Shown: positions 1-9,027 of the stretch, piece by piece
How positions within the stretch are numbered: the stretch's first letter is position 1
How the letters are laid out: each line of letters starts with the position of its first letter
Assembly: GCF_000300975.2 (NCBI RefSeq)
Contig: NZ_AEEC02000036.1
Span: 1-55,567 of the forward strand
Origin: Herbaspirillum frisingense GSF30
GTDB lineage: Bacteria; Pseudomonadota; Gammaproteobacteria; Burkholderiales; Burkholderiaceae_D
Direction: 5' to 3'
DNA: 55,567 bases
Notes under the pieces: generated by a model
What the model was told of the DNA's origin: nothing
Database searches by the model: none
Seen by the model: the letters and a program-made list of their open reading frames with translations, nothing else
Program-made: the position numbers and the translations under genes

Positions 1-30
1 TTATTCAGGGATGTAGCCGCCGGCGATCGC

Positions 31-876
31 TCAATGATGCGCGCCCAGCACCACCGCACCCGCGGCGATGACCAGGCAGGACAGTACGCGCCGCAGGGTG
101 AGCTTTTCGCCCAGGAAGAGGGCGCCGATCAGGAGCGCGAACAGTACCGAGGTTTCGCGCAGGGCGGAGACCATGCCCATGGGCGCCAGCGTGACCGCCC
201 AGATCACGATGCCATAGGCCAGTAGCGACATGACACCACCGGCCAGGCCGATCCAGGTTTCCTTCTGCGACAGCACGAGCGGGGAGCGGCCGTGCTTGCG
301 GTGGTAGATCAGGGCCAGTGGGATGCTGTCCAGTACGAACAGCCAGCCGGCATAGCCGATGGCATCGCCCGCCAGGCGCGCTCCAATGCCGTCGGTGATG
401 GTATAGGCGGCGATGAAGGCGCCGGTGGCCAACGCCGCCAGCGGGCCGGAGAGGTGCTCGCGGCTGCGCATGGCGCGCAGATTGGCCAGGCTGACGATGC
501 CGGCCGATACCAGGGCGATGCCGATGACGGTGGTGCTGCCCAGTTGTTCAGCTGCGAACAGGGCTGCGCCCAATGCCACCAGCAGGGGCGAGGAGCCGCG
601 GGCGATCGGGTAGGACTGGCCGAAGTCACCGATCCGGTAGGCGCGGATCAGGAACAGGTTGTAGCCGGTGTGCAGCAGGCCTGAGAGGACGATGTAGAAC
701 CAGCTGGCCGCGTCCGGGAGCGGTCGCCACAGAACCAGCGGGAGGGCACCGAGGCCGGCGCCGATGGTCATCAGCGACAGCGAGGCCAGGCGGTCATGGC
801 TGCTCTTGAGCAGGGCGTTCCAGGAGGCATGCAGGAGGGCTGCGGCCAGCACCAGGCCGATGACGCCGAGGCTCAT
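31..876 (-). CDS. EamA/DMT-family transporter
   Basis: A 281-aa, almost wholly hydrophobic protein with about ten membrane segments arranged as two EamA repeats. The second repeat ends in the family-typical run ETSVLFALLIGALFLGEKLT. Members export or import small metabolites across the inner membrane; the substrate cannot be read here. The start at 876 is chosen because its ATG overlaps the stop of the upstream methyltransferase gene by four bases (ATGA), so the two are probably co-translated. A longer frame reaching 1062 would overlap that gene and carries no membrane features in the added part. Confidence 0.85.
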   Translation of the reverse strand: MSLGVIGLVLAAALLHASWNALLKSSHDRLASLSLMTIGAGLGALPLVLWRPLPDAASWFYIVLSGLLHTGYNLFLIRAYRIGDFGQSYPIARGSSPLLVALGAALFAAEQLGSTTVIGIALVSAGIVSLANLRAMRSREHLSGPLAALATGAFIAAYTITDGIGARLAGDAIGYAGWLFVLDSIPLALIYHRKHGRSPLVLSQKETWIGLAGGVMSLLAYGIVIWAVTLAPMGMVSALRETSVLFALLIGALFLGEKLTLRRVLSCLVIAAGAVVLGAHH

Positions 877-1550
877 GTCGCCCGCCCCTGGTCGAGATCG
901 GCCACGCAGCGCCACAGCGCATGGCCGGAGGCCAGGTACTTGCGCTCGAAGGGGGTGATCGGTGCGGCGGGATGCCAGGCCTGGGCCTGGACGGACAGGC
1001 CGCTCAACTGGTTCAGCGCGGCGGCGAATTCCTCGACATAGATGCGCCAGTTGCTGCGGCATTCGATCTGGCCGCCCAGGGCCACGATGCTGGGAAACAC
1101 CGCATGCCCCGGCCAGCGTCGCGCCAGGTGGCCAATCTTGGGCCAGGGGTTGGGATAGAGCAGGTAATGCCGGGCCGGGCGCAGTCCGGTCTGCTGCGCC
1201 AGGCGCCAGTAATCGACCAGGTCGGCGCGCACGAAGCAGAGGTTCTCCGGCTGCGGGCCGTCCCAGTGGGTGTTGCGCGCCAGGCGGTCGGCCGACTGGT
1301 CGATGCCGATGACAAAATGATCAGGGTATTGCGTGGCCAGGTTGAGAGTGGACAGACCCACGCCGCAACCGGTATCGAGGATCAGCGGTGCCGCACCGGC
1401 CGACTGCCAGGCGTGCATGCTGGCGTCGAAGGCGCGCTGGTTGTAGTCCGTGACGGGTTTGCGGAAGGGATGCTGGGCATGGCGGGCGACCAGTTCGGCC
1501 AGTTGCTCATGTACGCCGGTCTGGGCGCTGCTGATGGGCGAGGAATTCAC
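873..1550 (-). CDS. TrmB-like SAM-dependent methyltransferase
   Basis: A class I methyltransferase of the tRNA (guanine-N7) type. It has the SAM-binding motif DTGCGVGLSTLNLA and the TrmB signature YPNPWPKIGH, close to the FPDPWPKKRH form of true TrmB. The role is probably m7G tRNA modification, but it could be a divergent paralogue. I place the start at the GTG at 1550 (225 aa), because the open frame back to 1664 runs through a strong terminator that belongs to the upstream gene. Its stop overlaps the start of the EamA transporter. Confidence 0.7.
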   Translation of the reverse strand: MNSSPISSAQTGVHEQLAELVARHAQHPFRKPVTDYNQRAFDASMHAWQSAGAAPLILDTGCGVGLSTLNLATQYPDHFVIGIDQSADRLARNTHWDGPQPENLCFVRADLVDYWRLAQQTGLRPARHYLLYPNPWPKIGHLARRWPGHAVFPSIVALGGQIECRSNWRIYVEEFAAALNQLSGLSVQAQAWHPAAPITPFERKYLASGHALWRCVADLDQGRAT

Positions 1551-1624
1551 GAAAAACCAGGGATGGGCGACAAAGCGCCATTTTAATGGACTCTGCGCGT
1601 GGCACGCCGGCAGCAAGCTGACCT

Positions 1625-1657
1625 GGAAATAAAAACGCCGCGCTGGCGGCGCGGCGT
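1625..1657 (-). terminator. Rho-independent terminator after DUF3567 gene
   Basis: On the minus strand an 8-bp GC-rich stem (ACGCCGCG/CGCGGCGT) with a 7-base loop is followed by TTTTTATTT. It sits 36 bases past the DUF3567 stop. Confidence 0.8.
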
Positions 1658-1692
1658 GGATCACTGGGTTGAACCCGGGATGACGGACCCGA

Positions 1693-1950
1693 TCAGTGCA
1701 AGGTCATGGGATGACGCATCATCACGTCGTAGCGGCTCAGGAAGTTGTCGATGTCTTCCATGGTCGGCTCGGATGCGATCAGCTCCTGAACGTCCTTGCG
1801 GAACAGTTCGGCGGCCGGGCCATCGATGTAGATTTCGCGCTGGCCGGACTTGTCCATGATCTCGTAACCGCCGAAGCGCAAGGCTTCGTGGTCGGTATCG
1901 GCACCGAATTCGACGACGCTGTACTGCTCGCTGTTGTAGATCAGGTTCAT
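1693..1950 (-). CDS. DUF3567 family protein
   Basis: An 85-aa soluble acidic protein with the DUF3567 layout, a family seen mainly in Betaproteobacteria: an N-terminal MNLIYNSEQYSVVEF, then HEALRFGGYEIMDK and a REIYIDGPAAELF core. The function is unknown. A good Shine-Dalgarno (AGGAG) stands a few bases before the ATG at 1950. It is a single-gene unit, closed by the terminator at 1625-1657. A TTGACG at 2007-2002 on the minus strand is a possible -35 box. Confidence 0.85.
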   Translation of the reverse strand: MNLIYNSEQYSVVEFGADTDHEALRFGGYEIMDKSGQREIYIDGPAAELFRKDVQELIASEPTMEDIDNFLSRYDVMMRHPMTLH

Positions 1951-2377
1951 AGTGACTCCTTATGCTGGAATACTGCTTCGAAAAGGAAGTGGCGCCATCA
2001 CCGTCAATTTCAAGACCCTTGCGGGCCGCGCCGCTGGTGCATTTCTGCTGCTTCGATACAGCTCCCTCGGGGAACGCCGCGTCGCTTGCGTTCCTGAGTC
2101 TGGTTACGGCAGGGAGGGCGGAAAACTTTGGCCCCTGTCGTGTTCCTTGCCTGCAAGTCATGCAATCCACACAAAATTCCATGGCTGGGTGGCTTGCACC
2201 GGCACTTGCCTGCTGAGGGTAGATGACGCGCTGCCGTGGAAGTTCATCGATGGCGCGCTCAGCCAGCGTATCCATTGCAACCGGGCAAGCCCTGTCCCAT
2301 GACTGCAGGATGCCGCTGTCAGCGGGAAAAGAACATCAGGAAATTTCTGAGCCTGCCGCCGGACGAACCCAGAGTAG
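1951..2377. other. Intergenic region, nothing recognised
   Basis: About 430 bases between the DUF3567 start and the ntrX terminator. Frames are open on both strands (as expected at this GC content), but none has a ribosome site or family resemblance. I see no tRNA, repeat or recognisable RNA fold. Confidence 0.5.
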
Positions 2378-2409
2378 CAAAAGAAACGGGACCGCGCTGC
2401 GATCCCGTT
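2378..2409 (-). terminator. Terminator after ntrX
   Basis: On the minus strand AACGGGA and TCCCGTT pair around an 11-base loop and are followed by TTCTTTT, about 57 bases past the ntrX stop. Confidence 0.65.
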
Positions 2410-2465
2410 CTGTACTGCCTGATGGTGGGTGGACAGTGGCGTCCTGTCCAGTGGACTCGGTTGGC

Positions 2466-3215
2466 TCAGTGATTCTTGCGCGCCAGCTTGCCCGGTTCCA
2501 CGCCCAGTTGCTTGAGCTTGCGGTAGAGGTGGGTGCGCTCCAGGCCGGTGCGTTCGGCCACCCGTGTCATGCTGCCGTTCTCGCGCACCAGGTGGTATTC
2601 GAAATAGGCGCGTTCGAAGGCGTCGCGGGCTTCGCGCAGGGGCAGGTCGAAGGAGATGTTGGCGGCGTTGTCGGCCACCTGGCCGAACGGGGCGGCAGCC
2701 GGGGTGCCGTGGTGCAGCGCTTCGCTGCCCATGGCCGGGGCGTAGGCGGCCACCGGTGCCACATGTTCTGGCGAGTGCAGGCTGTCGCCGGCGCCATTGG
2801 CCACGGCGGCCACCGGTGCCGGACGATAGCTGGCCGGACGCACCGCCTCGCGGCTGTGCGAGAGACCCTGTTGCACAGCCTTGAGCAGCTTTTGCAGGGC
2901 GATCGGCTTTTCCAGGAAATTCAGCGCACCGATGCGGGTGGCCTCGACGGCCGTATCGATGGTGGCATGCCCGGACATCATGATGACCGGCATGGTCAAC
3001 AGACCGTCGCGCTGCCATTCCTTGAGCAACGTGACGCCGTCGGTATCGGGCATCCAGATATCGAGCAGCACGAGGTCGGGTACACCGGCCTGGCGAAGCT
3101 CGCGTGCCTGCTGCGCGTTTTCCGCAGTGGTCACGACATGTCCCTCATCGCCCAGAATTTCTGAGAGCAATTCGCGGATACCCATTTCGTCATCGACGAC
3201 CAGGATGTTTGCCAT
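2466..3215 (-). CDS. ntrX: NtrX-like response regulator lacking the AAA+ domain
   Basis: The 249-aa partner of NtrY. The receiver domain covers about residues 1-120, with the acidic pair at DD8-9, the phospho-acceptor Asp52 in LVLLDIWMPD and the conserved FLEKP. A low-complexity Ala/Pro linker (about 125-185) follows, then a Fis-type helix-turn-helix (about 195-240, MTRVAERTGLERTHLYRKLKQLGV). Classical NtrX and NtrC carry a sigma-54-binding AAA+ ATPase between these parts; it is absent here, so this form cannot itself remodel sigma-54 polymerase. It lies 152 bases downstream of ntrY on the same strand. Confidence 0.9.
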   Translation of the reverse strand: MANILVVDDEMGIRELLSEILGDEGHVVTTAENAQQARELRQAGVPDLVLLDIWMPDTDGVTLLKEWQRDGLLTMPVIMMSGHATIDTAVEATRIGALNFLEKPIALQKLLKAVQQGLSHSREAVRPASYRPAPVAAVANGAGDSLHSPEHVAPVAAYAPAMGSEALHHGTPAAAPFGQVADNAANISFDLPLREARDAFERAYFEYHLVRENGSMTRVAERTGLERTHLYRKLKQLGVEPGKLARKNH

Positions 3216-3367
3216 GTGCTGCTTTCCTCGCTGCTAGTTCATTGTCCAAGTTTTCGATCTTGTTCCGGGCCGGCCTGCCCAACGCGGCGTTAGCGAGCAG
3301 GCCTTGATGAACTGCCAGGTCCCCCCGGCGTAGTGCTGTCGAATCTTGAGCCGTAGGGTCGGTTTCC

Positions 3368-5662
3368 CTATGAAACCGTCTCTTGATCAATAGATGCTAA
3401 CTTTACCAGCAAAATTACAATTTTTGCGCCTCTGCCCTCTGTACGGTTCTGTATATCGATACGACCGCCGTGTTCTTCGACGATTTTCTTGACCATCGCC
3501 AGCCCCAGGCCGGTTCCCTTGGTCTTGGAAGTGACGTAGGGCTCGAAGGCACGGGCCAGGATCTTGGCCGAGAAACCGGGGCCGTTATCCATGATCGACA
3601 GCCGCACCGCCGGCTGGCGCTGGCCGTTGGCGGCGGCGATGTCGATCTGCTCGGTCAGCACGTCGATGCGTGGCGCTTCCTGGCCATCGTCGGCCACCGC
3701 ATCCTGGGCGTTCTGCAGGAGGTTGTGGATGACCTGGCGCATCTGGGTGGCATCCCCCAGGACCTTGGCCATCTGCGGTGCCAGGCGGGCGTGGATCACG
3801 TCGCGACCGTCGCCGCTGAGGTAGAGGTTGAGGATTTCCTCGATCAGCGCGTTCAGATCCAGTGCCACCGGCTTGGCCGGCGGCGTGCGGGCATAGTCGC
3901 GGAAGTCGTCGACCATGCGCTTCATGGCCGTGACCTGGTTGACGATGGTGGTGGTGCCTTTTTCCAGGATGGCGGCATCACCCGGCATGAGCTTGTCCGA
4001 CAGGCGGTGCTGCAGGCGTTCGGCCGAGAGCTGGATGGGCGTGAGCGGGTTCTTGATCTCGTGCGCCAGGCGGCGCGCCACCTCGCCCCAGGCGATCGAG
4101 CGCTGGGCGGAGATGACGTTGCTGATGTCGTCGAACACCACCACGTAGCCCACGCCGTTTTCCACCGGCAGGTGCGAGCCGCGCGCCAGCAGGGTCAGCT
4201 TGTCGTGGTCGGGCTTGCCGCCTTGCTCGTCATTGGCCTCGAAGCTCACGCCGGGCTGGCGCGACAGTTCGAACTGCCGCTGCCAGTGCAGGCCGTCGCC
4301 GGCTTCACCGCTGTGCTGGGCCAGTTGCTCGGAGAAGGCGCGGATGATGGCCTGGGCGAAGGGGGCCTGGCTTTCGATGGTCTGCAGCGGGGTGCCGATG
4401 TTGGCCGAGAAGTCATAGCCCAGGATGCGCCGCACCGAATCGTTGGCGCTGACGATGTTGAACTGGCCGTCCAGCACCATCACCCCGGCCGACATGTTGG
4501 CCAGCACCGATTCCAGGTAGGCCTTGGCGTTTTCCAGTTCGGCGCGGTTCTTTTCGACGGAGGTCCGGGCTTCCAGCAACTGGCGCGTCATCGTATTGAA
4601 CGATTGCGTCAGCGTCCCCAGTTCGTCGGAGGTACTGACGATGGGCCGTGGCGAGAGATTGCCCTCGGCCACCGCCTTGGTGCCTTCGGCCAGCAGCAGC
4701 AGCGGTTTGGCGAGGTCGCTGGCGATCAGGAAGGCACTGGCGATGGCCGCGAAGATGGCCAGCAGCAGCGTGAGCGTGAGCGTGACCAGGTAGATCTTGC
4801 GCAGGCCGGACCGCGAGACCGAGCGCTGCTGGTATTCGTTGTAGGCCAGCCTGAGCGTTTCGGCATTGGTGGCGAGGTAATCCGGCACCGGCTGCAGGAT
4901 CTGCAGGTAGCGCGTCTCGCTTTGCAAGGACAGCCCGCGACTGGGCGCCGGGACCAGCACCACCACATGGAGCCGCAGGTTGCCGTCGGTATCGGATTCG
5001 CCGATGCTGGGGCGGGCATCGTCGCTTTCCACTGCCGAGAAGGCCCGCGAGACCCGTGCCTGGCGCATCGCCTGGGTGCTGGGTAGCACCGGCGTGAGCG
5101 AGCCGATGGCGCCGCCCACGGTACTCATCACCTGGCCGTTGCCATTGACGATGGTGATTTCCATGTTCTGGTCACGCTGGCGGGAGAGGTAGGTCACCTG
5201 CTCGGAGTCGCTCATGTCCGACAGTTCCTGGGCGATGCCGCGTGCCCGCGAGACCAGATCCGACAGCGAGGAGTCGAGGGCATTGCGGCCCAGGTTCAGG
5301 CCTGACTCCAGCGCCGCTTCCATGCGCACGTCGAACCAGGATTCGATGGAGCGCGACACGAACTGCACCGACATCAGGTAGATCACCGCGCCCGGAACGA
5401 TGCCCACCAGCGCGAACATCAGCACCAGCCGCGCCAGCAGCTTGGAGCCGAACTTGCCGCGCCGGTAGCGCTTGTAGAGCCGGCCCAGCAGCAGCAGCAC
5501 CAGGCCCAGCAGCGAGATGGCGGCCAGGCCGTTGAGGAACAGCAGCCACGGGTAGTGCTGCTCGAAGAGGGCGGAATTTTCGGAGGCCGAGGCCAGCAGG
5601 AACAGCAGGATGCTGATGACGCCCCCGCCGACCACCAGCAGATAGCGTAAGGTGCGGCTCAT
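3368..5662 (-). CDS. ntrY: Sensor histidine kinase NtrY
   Basis: A 764-aa membrane sensor kinase, of normal length for NtrY. In order: two or three N-terminal membrane helices, a periplasmic/extracytoplasmic region, another membrane helix (about 290-315), a HAMP segment, a PAS domain (about 385-520), a HisKA domain with the phospho-acceptor in RRLAHEIKNPLTPIQLSAERL, and a HATPase domain with DNGPGFS and TSKTKGTGLGLAMV. It probably senses redox or nitrogen status and phosphorylates NtrX. Its start overlaps the stop of the DUF4390 gene by 4 bases, so rsmB, the DUF4390 gene and ntrY appear to be one transcription unit. Confidence 0.93.
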   Translation of the reverse strand: MSRTLRYLLVVGGGVISILLFLLASASENSALFEQHYPWLLFLNGLAAISLLGLVLLLLGRLYKRYRRGKFGSKLLARLVLMFALVGIVPGAVIYLMSVQFVSRSIESWFDVRMEAALESGLNLGRNALDSSLSDLVSRARGIAQELSDMSDSEQVTYLSRQRDQNMEITIVNGNGQVMSTVGGAIGSLTPVLPSTQAMRQARVSRAFSAVESDDARPSIGESDTDGNLRLHVVVLVPAPSRGLSLQSETRYLQILQPVPDYLATNAETLRLAYNEYQQRSVSRSGLRKIYLVTLTLTLLLAIFAAIASAFLIASDLAKPLLLLAEGTKAVAEGNLSPRPIVSTSDELGTLTQSFNTMTRQLLEARTSVEKNRAELENAKAYLESVLANMSAGVMVLDGQFNIVSANDSVRRILGYDFSANIGTPLQTIESQAPFAQAIIRAFSEQLAQHSGEAGDGLHWQRQFELSRQPGVSFEANDEQGGKPDHDKLTLLARGSHLPVENGVGYVVVFDDISNVISAQRSIAWGEVARRLAHEIKNPLTPIQLSAERLQHRLSDKLMPGDAAILEKGTTTIVNQVTAMKRMVDDFRDYARTPPAKPVALDLNALIEEILNLYLSGDGRDVIHARLAPQMAKVLGDATQMRQVIHNLLQNAQDAVADDGQEAPRIDVLTEQIDIAAANGQRQPAVRLSIMDNGPGFSAKILARAFEPYVTSKTKGTGLGLAMVKKIVEEHGGRIDIQNRTEGRGAKIVILLVKLASIDQETVS

Positions 5663-6282
5663 TCGGGTTTGTAGGTGAATTCGATCCAGTCGGAGGACAG
5701 GCGCCAGTCGCTATTGTTGAGCGCATTGACCTGGAAGGGCTTGGGCAGCTGCGCCACGTCCAGGCGCATGCGCAGGCCGACCTGGTAGGCGTCGCCGGCT
5801 TTGAGGGTGTTGCTGTCGGCAATGATCCAGCGCGGCGGGCGGCGGATCAGCGTCATCGCGTCCTCCAGGTTGCTGAAGCTCTGCTGCAACTGGCCGCTGA
5901 TGGCGGTGTGGTATTGCCGGGTCAGCACGTTATAGGACACGCGTACCGTGCGTGTGGCCGAGACGCTGGTTTCGTCGAACCAGTACCAGCGCCGCCGCGT
6001 CAGCTGGACTTCGGTCGTGAAGTACAGCGGCACGCCGCGTGAAAGCGCGTCTTCCAGGCCGCGATTCAATTCGAAGTCATAGGACACCGACAGGCGATAG
6101 CCCTGGTCGCTGGCTTCGATGCTGGCCTGGCTGACGGTGATCTCGGCGGCCCGGGCGGTGAGGGTGGAACAGGCCAGCAGCACCGCCAGCAGCCATGGCA
6201 GCACGCTGCGCAGCAGTCGGGCGCCGCCCGTGGTCAGGCTGCGTGCTGGAGAGGGGAGGAAGGCCGATTGCGTCAAATTCAT
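5659..6282 (-). CDS. DUF4390 exported protein
   Basis: A 207-aa protein with an N-terminal signal or anchor (LLRSVLPWLLAVLLACSTLTARA) followed by a beta-rich domain typical of DUF4390, with YDFELNRGLEDALSRGVPLYF and RRRWYWFDE. These proteins commonly sit between rsmB and ntrY in Betaproteobacteria, and no activity is established. The ATG at 6282 overlaps the rsmB stop (ATGA), and the 3' end overlaps the ntrY start. The periplasmic location and constant linkage suggest a part in NtrY signal input; that is inference. Confidence 0.85.
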   Translation of the reverse strand: MNLTQSAFLPSPARSLTTGGARLLRSVLPWLLAVLLACSTLTARAAEITVSQASIEASDQGYRLSVSYDFELNRGLEDALSRGVPLYFTTEVQLTRRRWYWFDETSVSATRTVRVSYNVLTRQYHTAISGQLQQSFSNLEDAMTLIRRPPRWIIADSNTLKAGDAYQVGLRMRLDVAQLPKPFQVNALNNSDWRLSSDWIEFTYKPE

Positions 6283-7604
6283 GCACCAGGTTTTTGGAAC
6301 AGCGCATAGAACAGGCCATCGTGGTCGGCGTCTGCTTCTGCGTTTGCGGTCGGCAATAGTTGACCGGGAGCGGGCAACCGGATGGCATTGTGTTTCTGCG
6401 CGAAGGCGATCGCTTGCTGCTCCGATTCCTGGGGCCACAGCGAGCAGGTTACGAGCAGCAATTTACCATTCGGTCGCAGCATCTGCCAAAGCTTGTCCAG
6501 AATTTGCGCAGAAAGTGTTGCAAGCTGCGCGGTGTCGGTCTTGCGGCGCAGCCAGCGGATATCCGGGTGGCGTCGCACGATGCCGGAAGCCGTGCACGGC
6601 ACGTCGGCCAGGATGCGGTCGAAGGGCTGGCCGTCCCACCAGTCGTCCTGGCGGGCGTCCCCGGTGACGAGGCTGGCCCGCAGGTGCAGGCGTTCGAGGT
6701 TTTCGGCGATGCGTTGCAGGCGGCGGCTATCGTGATCCAGCGCCAGCAGGTCGAGATCGGCCAGTTCCAGCAGGTGGCCAGTCTTGCCGCCGGGCGCGGC
6801 ACAGGCGTCCAGCACGCGCATGCCGTCGGCCACATCCAGCAGCGGCGCGGCCAGCTGGGCAGCGGCGTCCTGTACCGAAACCACGCCCGCGGCGAAACCG
6901 GGAATCTGCTGCACCGGTGTCGGCTGGTCCAGCCGCACCGCATAGGGACCGACCTGGCGCGCGCCGATGCCGGCCTGCTGCAGCTCTGCCAGATACTCGG
7001 CGACGCTGGCGCGGCGGCGGTTCACGCGCAAGGTCAGCGGTGGCGCCTGGTTGCCGGCATGCAGGATGGCCTGCCATTGCTCGGGGTAAGCAGCCTTGAG
7101 ACGGTCGATCCACCAGGTGGGATAGTTCCAGGTCCCTGGCGGGGTCTTGGTGGCCTGCGGCATCAGCGTCGCCTTCTCGCGCAGGAAGCGGCGCAGGATG
7201 GCATTGACCACGCCCTTGGCAAAGCTCATCTCGGGGCTGATGGCGGCCGCTTCGACGGCCTGGTTGACCACGGTGAAGCTGTCATAGCCGGCCTCGTCAT
7301 CTTCCACCAGCAGCGCCAGGGCGCTCACCAGCAGGCCGTGGAGCACGTCAGGCTGGGGCGGCTTGTTGGCCAAGAGGCTCAGCAGGGCATCGGTCAGGCC
7401 CAGTCGGCGCATGGCGCGGTAGCTCAGGTCCTGGATGGCCCCGCGGGCCGGCGCCGGGGCGTCGCTACGGGCAAAAATCTGTGCCAGGGCCTGGGGCAGG
7501 GCATGACCGGCACGCACGGCGGCCACGGCCTGGGCCGCGTAGGCCAGCTGGTACGCCAGCGAATCGGCCTTGGCCGAGGGAGAAAGAAGGGAAATCTGGA
7601 TCAC
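6279..7604 (-). CDS. rsmB: 16S rRNA (cytosine-967-C5) methyltransferase RsmB
   Basis: A 441-aa protein of full length for RsmB/Sun. An N-terminal NusB-like RNA-binding domain (about 1-145) is followed by a Rossmann methyltransferase. Visible are the SAM site LDACAAPGGKTGHLLEL, the motif IV cysteine in DVPCTASGIVRRHPDIRW and the catalytic motif VI VTCSLWPQE. It methylates C967 of 16S rRNA during ribosome assembly. It is the first gene of the rsmB, DUF4390, ntrY run. Confidence 0.95.
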   Translation of the reverse strand: MIQISLLSPSAKADSLAYQLAYAAQAVAAVRAGHALPQALAQIFARSDAPAPARGAIQDLSYRAMRRLGLTDALLSLLANKPPQPDVLHGLLVSALALLVEDDEAGYDSFTVVNQAVEAAAISPEMSFAKGVVNAILRRFLREKATLMPQATKTPPGTWNYPTWWIDRLKAAYPEQWQAILHAGNQAPPLTLRVNRRRASVAEYLAELQQAGIGARQVGPYAVRLDQPTPVQQIPGFAAGVVSVQDAAAQLAAPLLDVADGMRVLDACAAPGGKTGHLLELADLDLLALDHDSRRLQRIAENLERLHLRASLVTGDARQDDWWDGQPFDRILADVPCTASGIVRRHPDIRWLRRKTDTAQLATLSAQILDKLWQMLRPNGKLLLVTCSLWPQESEQQAIAFAQKHNAIRLPAPGQLLPTANAEADADHDGLFYALFQKPGA

Positions 7605-7771
7605 GTCTATGCTTGTCTAGGAGGCCCGTTGCAGACCGGAGTTGCACCTTGGCAATGGCTTGCGGTATTGGCGGCGGTCATGGGTCGGCGAAAGGGCGCG
7701 GGCCGCCAGTGTACCAGCCGCCAAGGTGTCCTACACCTGTCGGTGTGGCGGGGTAACCTGGCCGGCACCAA

Positions 7772-7810
7772 TAAAAAACGGCTGCCGCGGTGGATGATCG
7801 CGGCAGCCGT
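7772..7810 (-). terminator. Strong terminator after DUF1840 gene
   Basis: A perfect 12-bp stem (ACGGCTGCCGCG with its complement) with a 9-base loop. On the minus strand it is followed by TTTTTTAT, 26 bases past the DUF1840 stop. Confidence 0.9.
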
Positions 7811-7836
7811 CTTGACTGGCAGGGGGCGTAACGGGG

Positions 7837-8181
7837 TCAGACGCCCCAGAGGATGTCGTAGCCGCCCTTCTTGGCCTCGCGCAGCATGTCCAGCAGCGGA
7901 TAGGCACGCGCCGAGAAGCTGACGGCCTCGATCTTTTCGTGGTTGTGGTCGTCGGTGTCGGCGTTGTGGTGGGCGTTGACATCGCGCGCCAGGGCTTCGG
8001 CCGCTTCGTGCGCCTTGCTGGCATTGATCTGCTGTTCCAGCAGGGTGACGGCGTCACCGGCCTCGGCCGCGGTGATCACGCCGCGTGCGGGATCCTTGTG
8101 CAGCAGGTCCAGAATGGGTTTGGCGTGTGATTCGTACATCACCACATCGGCAGCCGCTTTTGATTTGAATGTAATCAGCAT
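7837..8181 (-). CDS. DUF1840 family protein
   Basis: A 114-aa soluble protein matching the DUF1840 pattern: MLITFKSKAAADVVMYE at the N-terminus, a central acidic/histidine stretch and a C-terminal YPLLDMLREAKKGGYDILWGV. The family is small, mostly betaproteobacterial and of unknown function. It is monocistronic with its own terminator. Confidence 0.85.
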   Translation of the reverse strand: MLITFKSKAAADVVMYESHAKPILDLLHKDPARGVITAAEAGDAVTLLEQQINASKAHEAAEALARDVNAHHNADTDDHNHEKIEAVSFSARAYPLLDMLREAKKGGYDILWGV

Positions 8182-8358
8182 ATTTCCTCAGGGTCTTTGA
8201 TTGAAAACGTTTCTTCGGGCGCGGCCGCTTGGGCCGGGCCATGGTGGAAATGCGCTGCAGACTGCATCCGCATTCCTGCGGGATTGCCCGTTTGGAGTGA
8301 CGGGCAGCGACAAGAATACTCCGGTCGCCTGATTTCTGTCATCTTGCAATGGCCCCGC

Positions 8359-8886
8359 TCAGCTTGGTTTGAAAGAGCTGAAAAAGGTTTCAATGTTTTC
8401 CTCGGTGAAGGCCTTTTCATCGCCCACGATGAGGATCTGGTACACCCGCCGCTCACGGGCGACCAGGCGCGCCACCAACCGCAGCGGCCGGCCACGGGAG
8501 ACGCCACGGGCGTCCAGATCGACGGTGCGCGCAAAGCCCTCGGTCTTGCCCGGCCAGGCCGCACCTGACTGAACCTGACCACCGATGTTGTTGAGCAGGG
8601 CCGTGCGCATGGCGTCCAGCGCCCGGCTGGCGCTGGCAGCGTCGGGCAATTCAGCGGTGCCGGCGGCGAAGGTCAGACCGTCCGCCTCGGCGGCGGTCAT
8701 GCTCATCTCCACCTTGGGGCCGTCCAGATCGACCGGGCGCGTGACGCTGGCCGGCTTGGCCGGTAGCAGCACCACGAAATGAGCGCCGTTGTCACTGGTT
8801 TCGCGCCAGTTGTAGCGCGGCGAACAGGCCGCCAGGCACATGCAGGCCAGGCTCAGGGAGACGAGGGCGACGCGGACAGGGCGCAT
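8359..8886 (-). CDS. Putative lipoprotein
   Basis: A 175-aa protein with a short charged N-terminus, a hydrophobic stretch and a lipobox (CLAAC) that puts the lipidated cysteine near residue 21. The mature part has a mixed alpha/beta pattern like outer-membrane-anchored proteins of unknown function. Divergently transcribed from the OPT transporter. I do not recognise a named family. Confidence 0.75.
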   Translation of the reverse strand: MRPVRVALVSLSLACMCLAACSPRYNWRETSDNGAHFVVLLPAKPASVTRPVDLDGPKVEMSMTAAEADGLTFAAGTAELPDAASASRALDAMRTALLNNIGGQVQSGAAWPGKTEGFARTVDLDARGVSRGRPLRLVARLVARERRVYQILIVGDEKAFTEENIETFFSSFKPS

Positions 8887-9027
8887 GGGGCAGACCGGAA
8901 TGGAAGGGCGTCCATCATAGCAAAGGCATCAGGCCCGACCCGGGCTGCTGAAAAAGCGCCATTGTCTGATGGCCGGCCGGCAATTCTTGCGGTATAAGAA
9001 CGCATCCCAACGGAACCCTCTACGGAT

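Noticed and set aside
1952..2302. Overlapping frames in the DUF3567-ntrX gap
   Set aside because: No start signals, no family features, and both strands open as expected at this GC content.
3470..5086. 538-codon plus-strand frame opposite ntrY
   Set aside because: Low-complexity antisense frame; ntrY has complete kinase motifs on the other strand.
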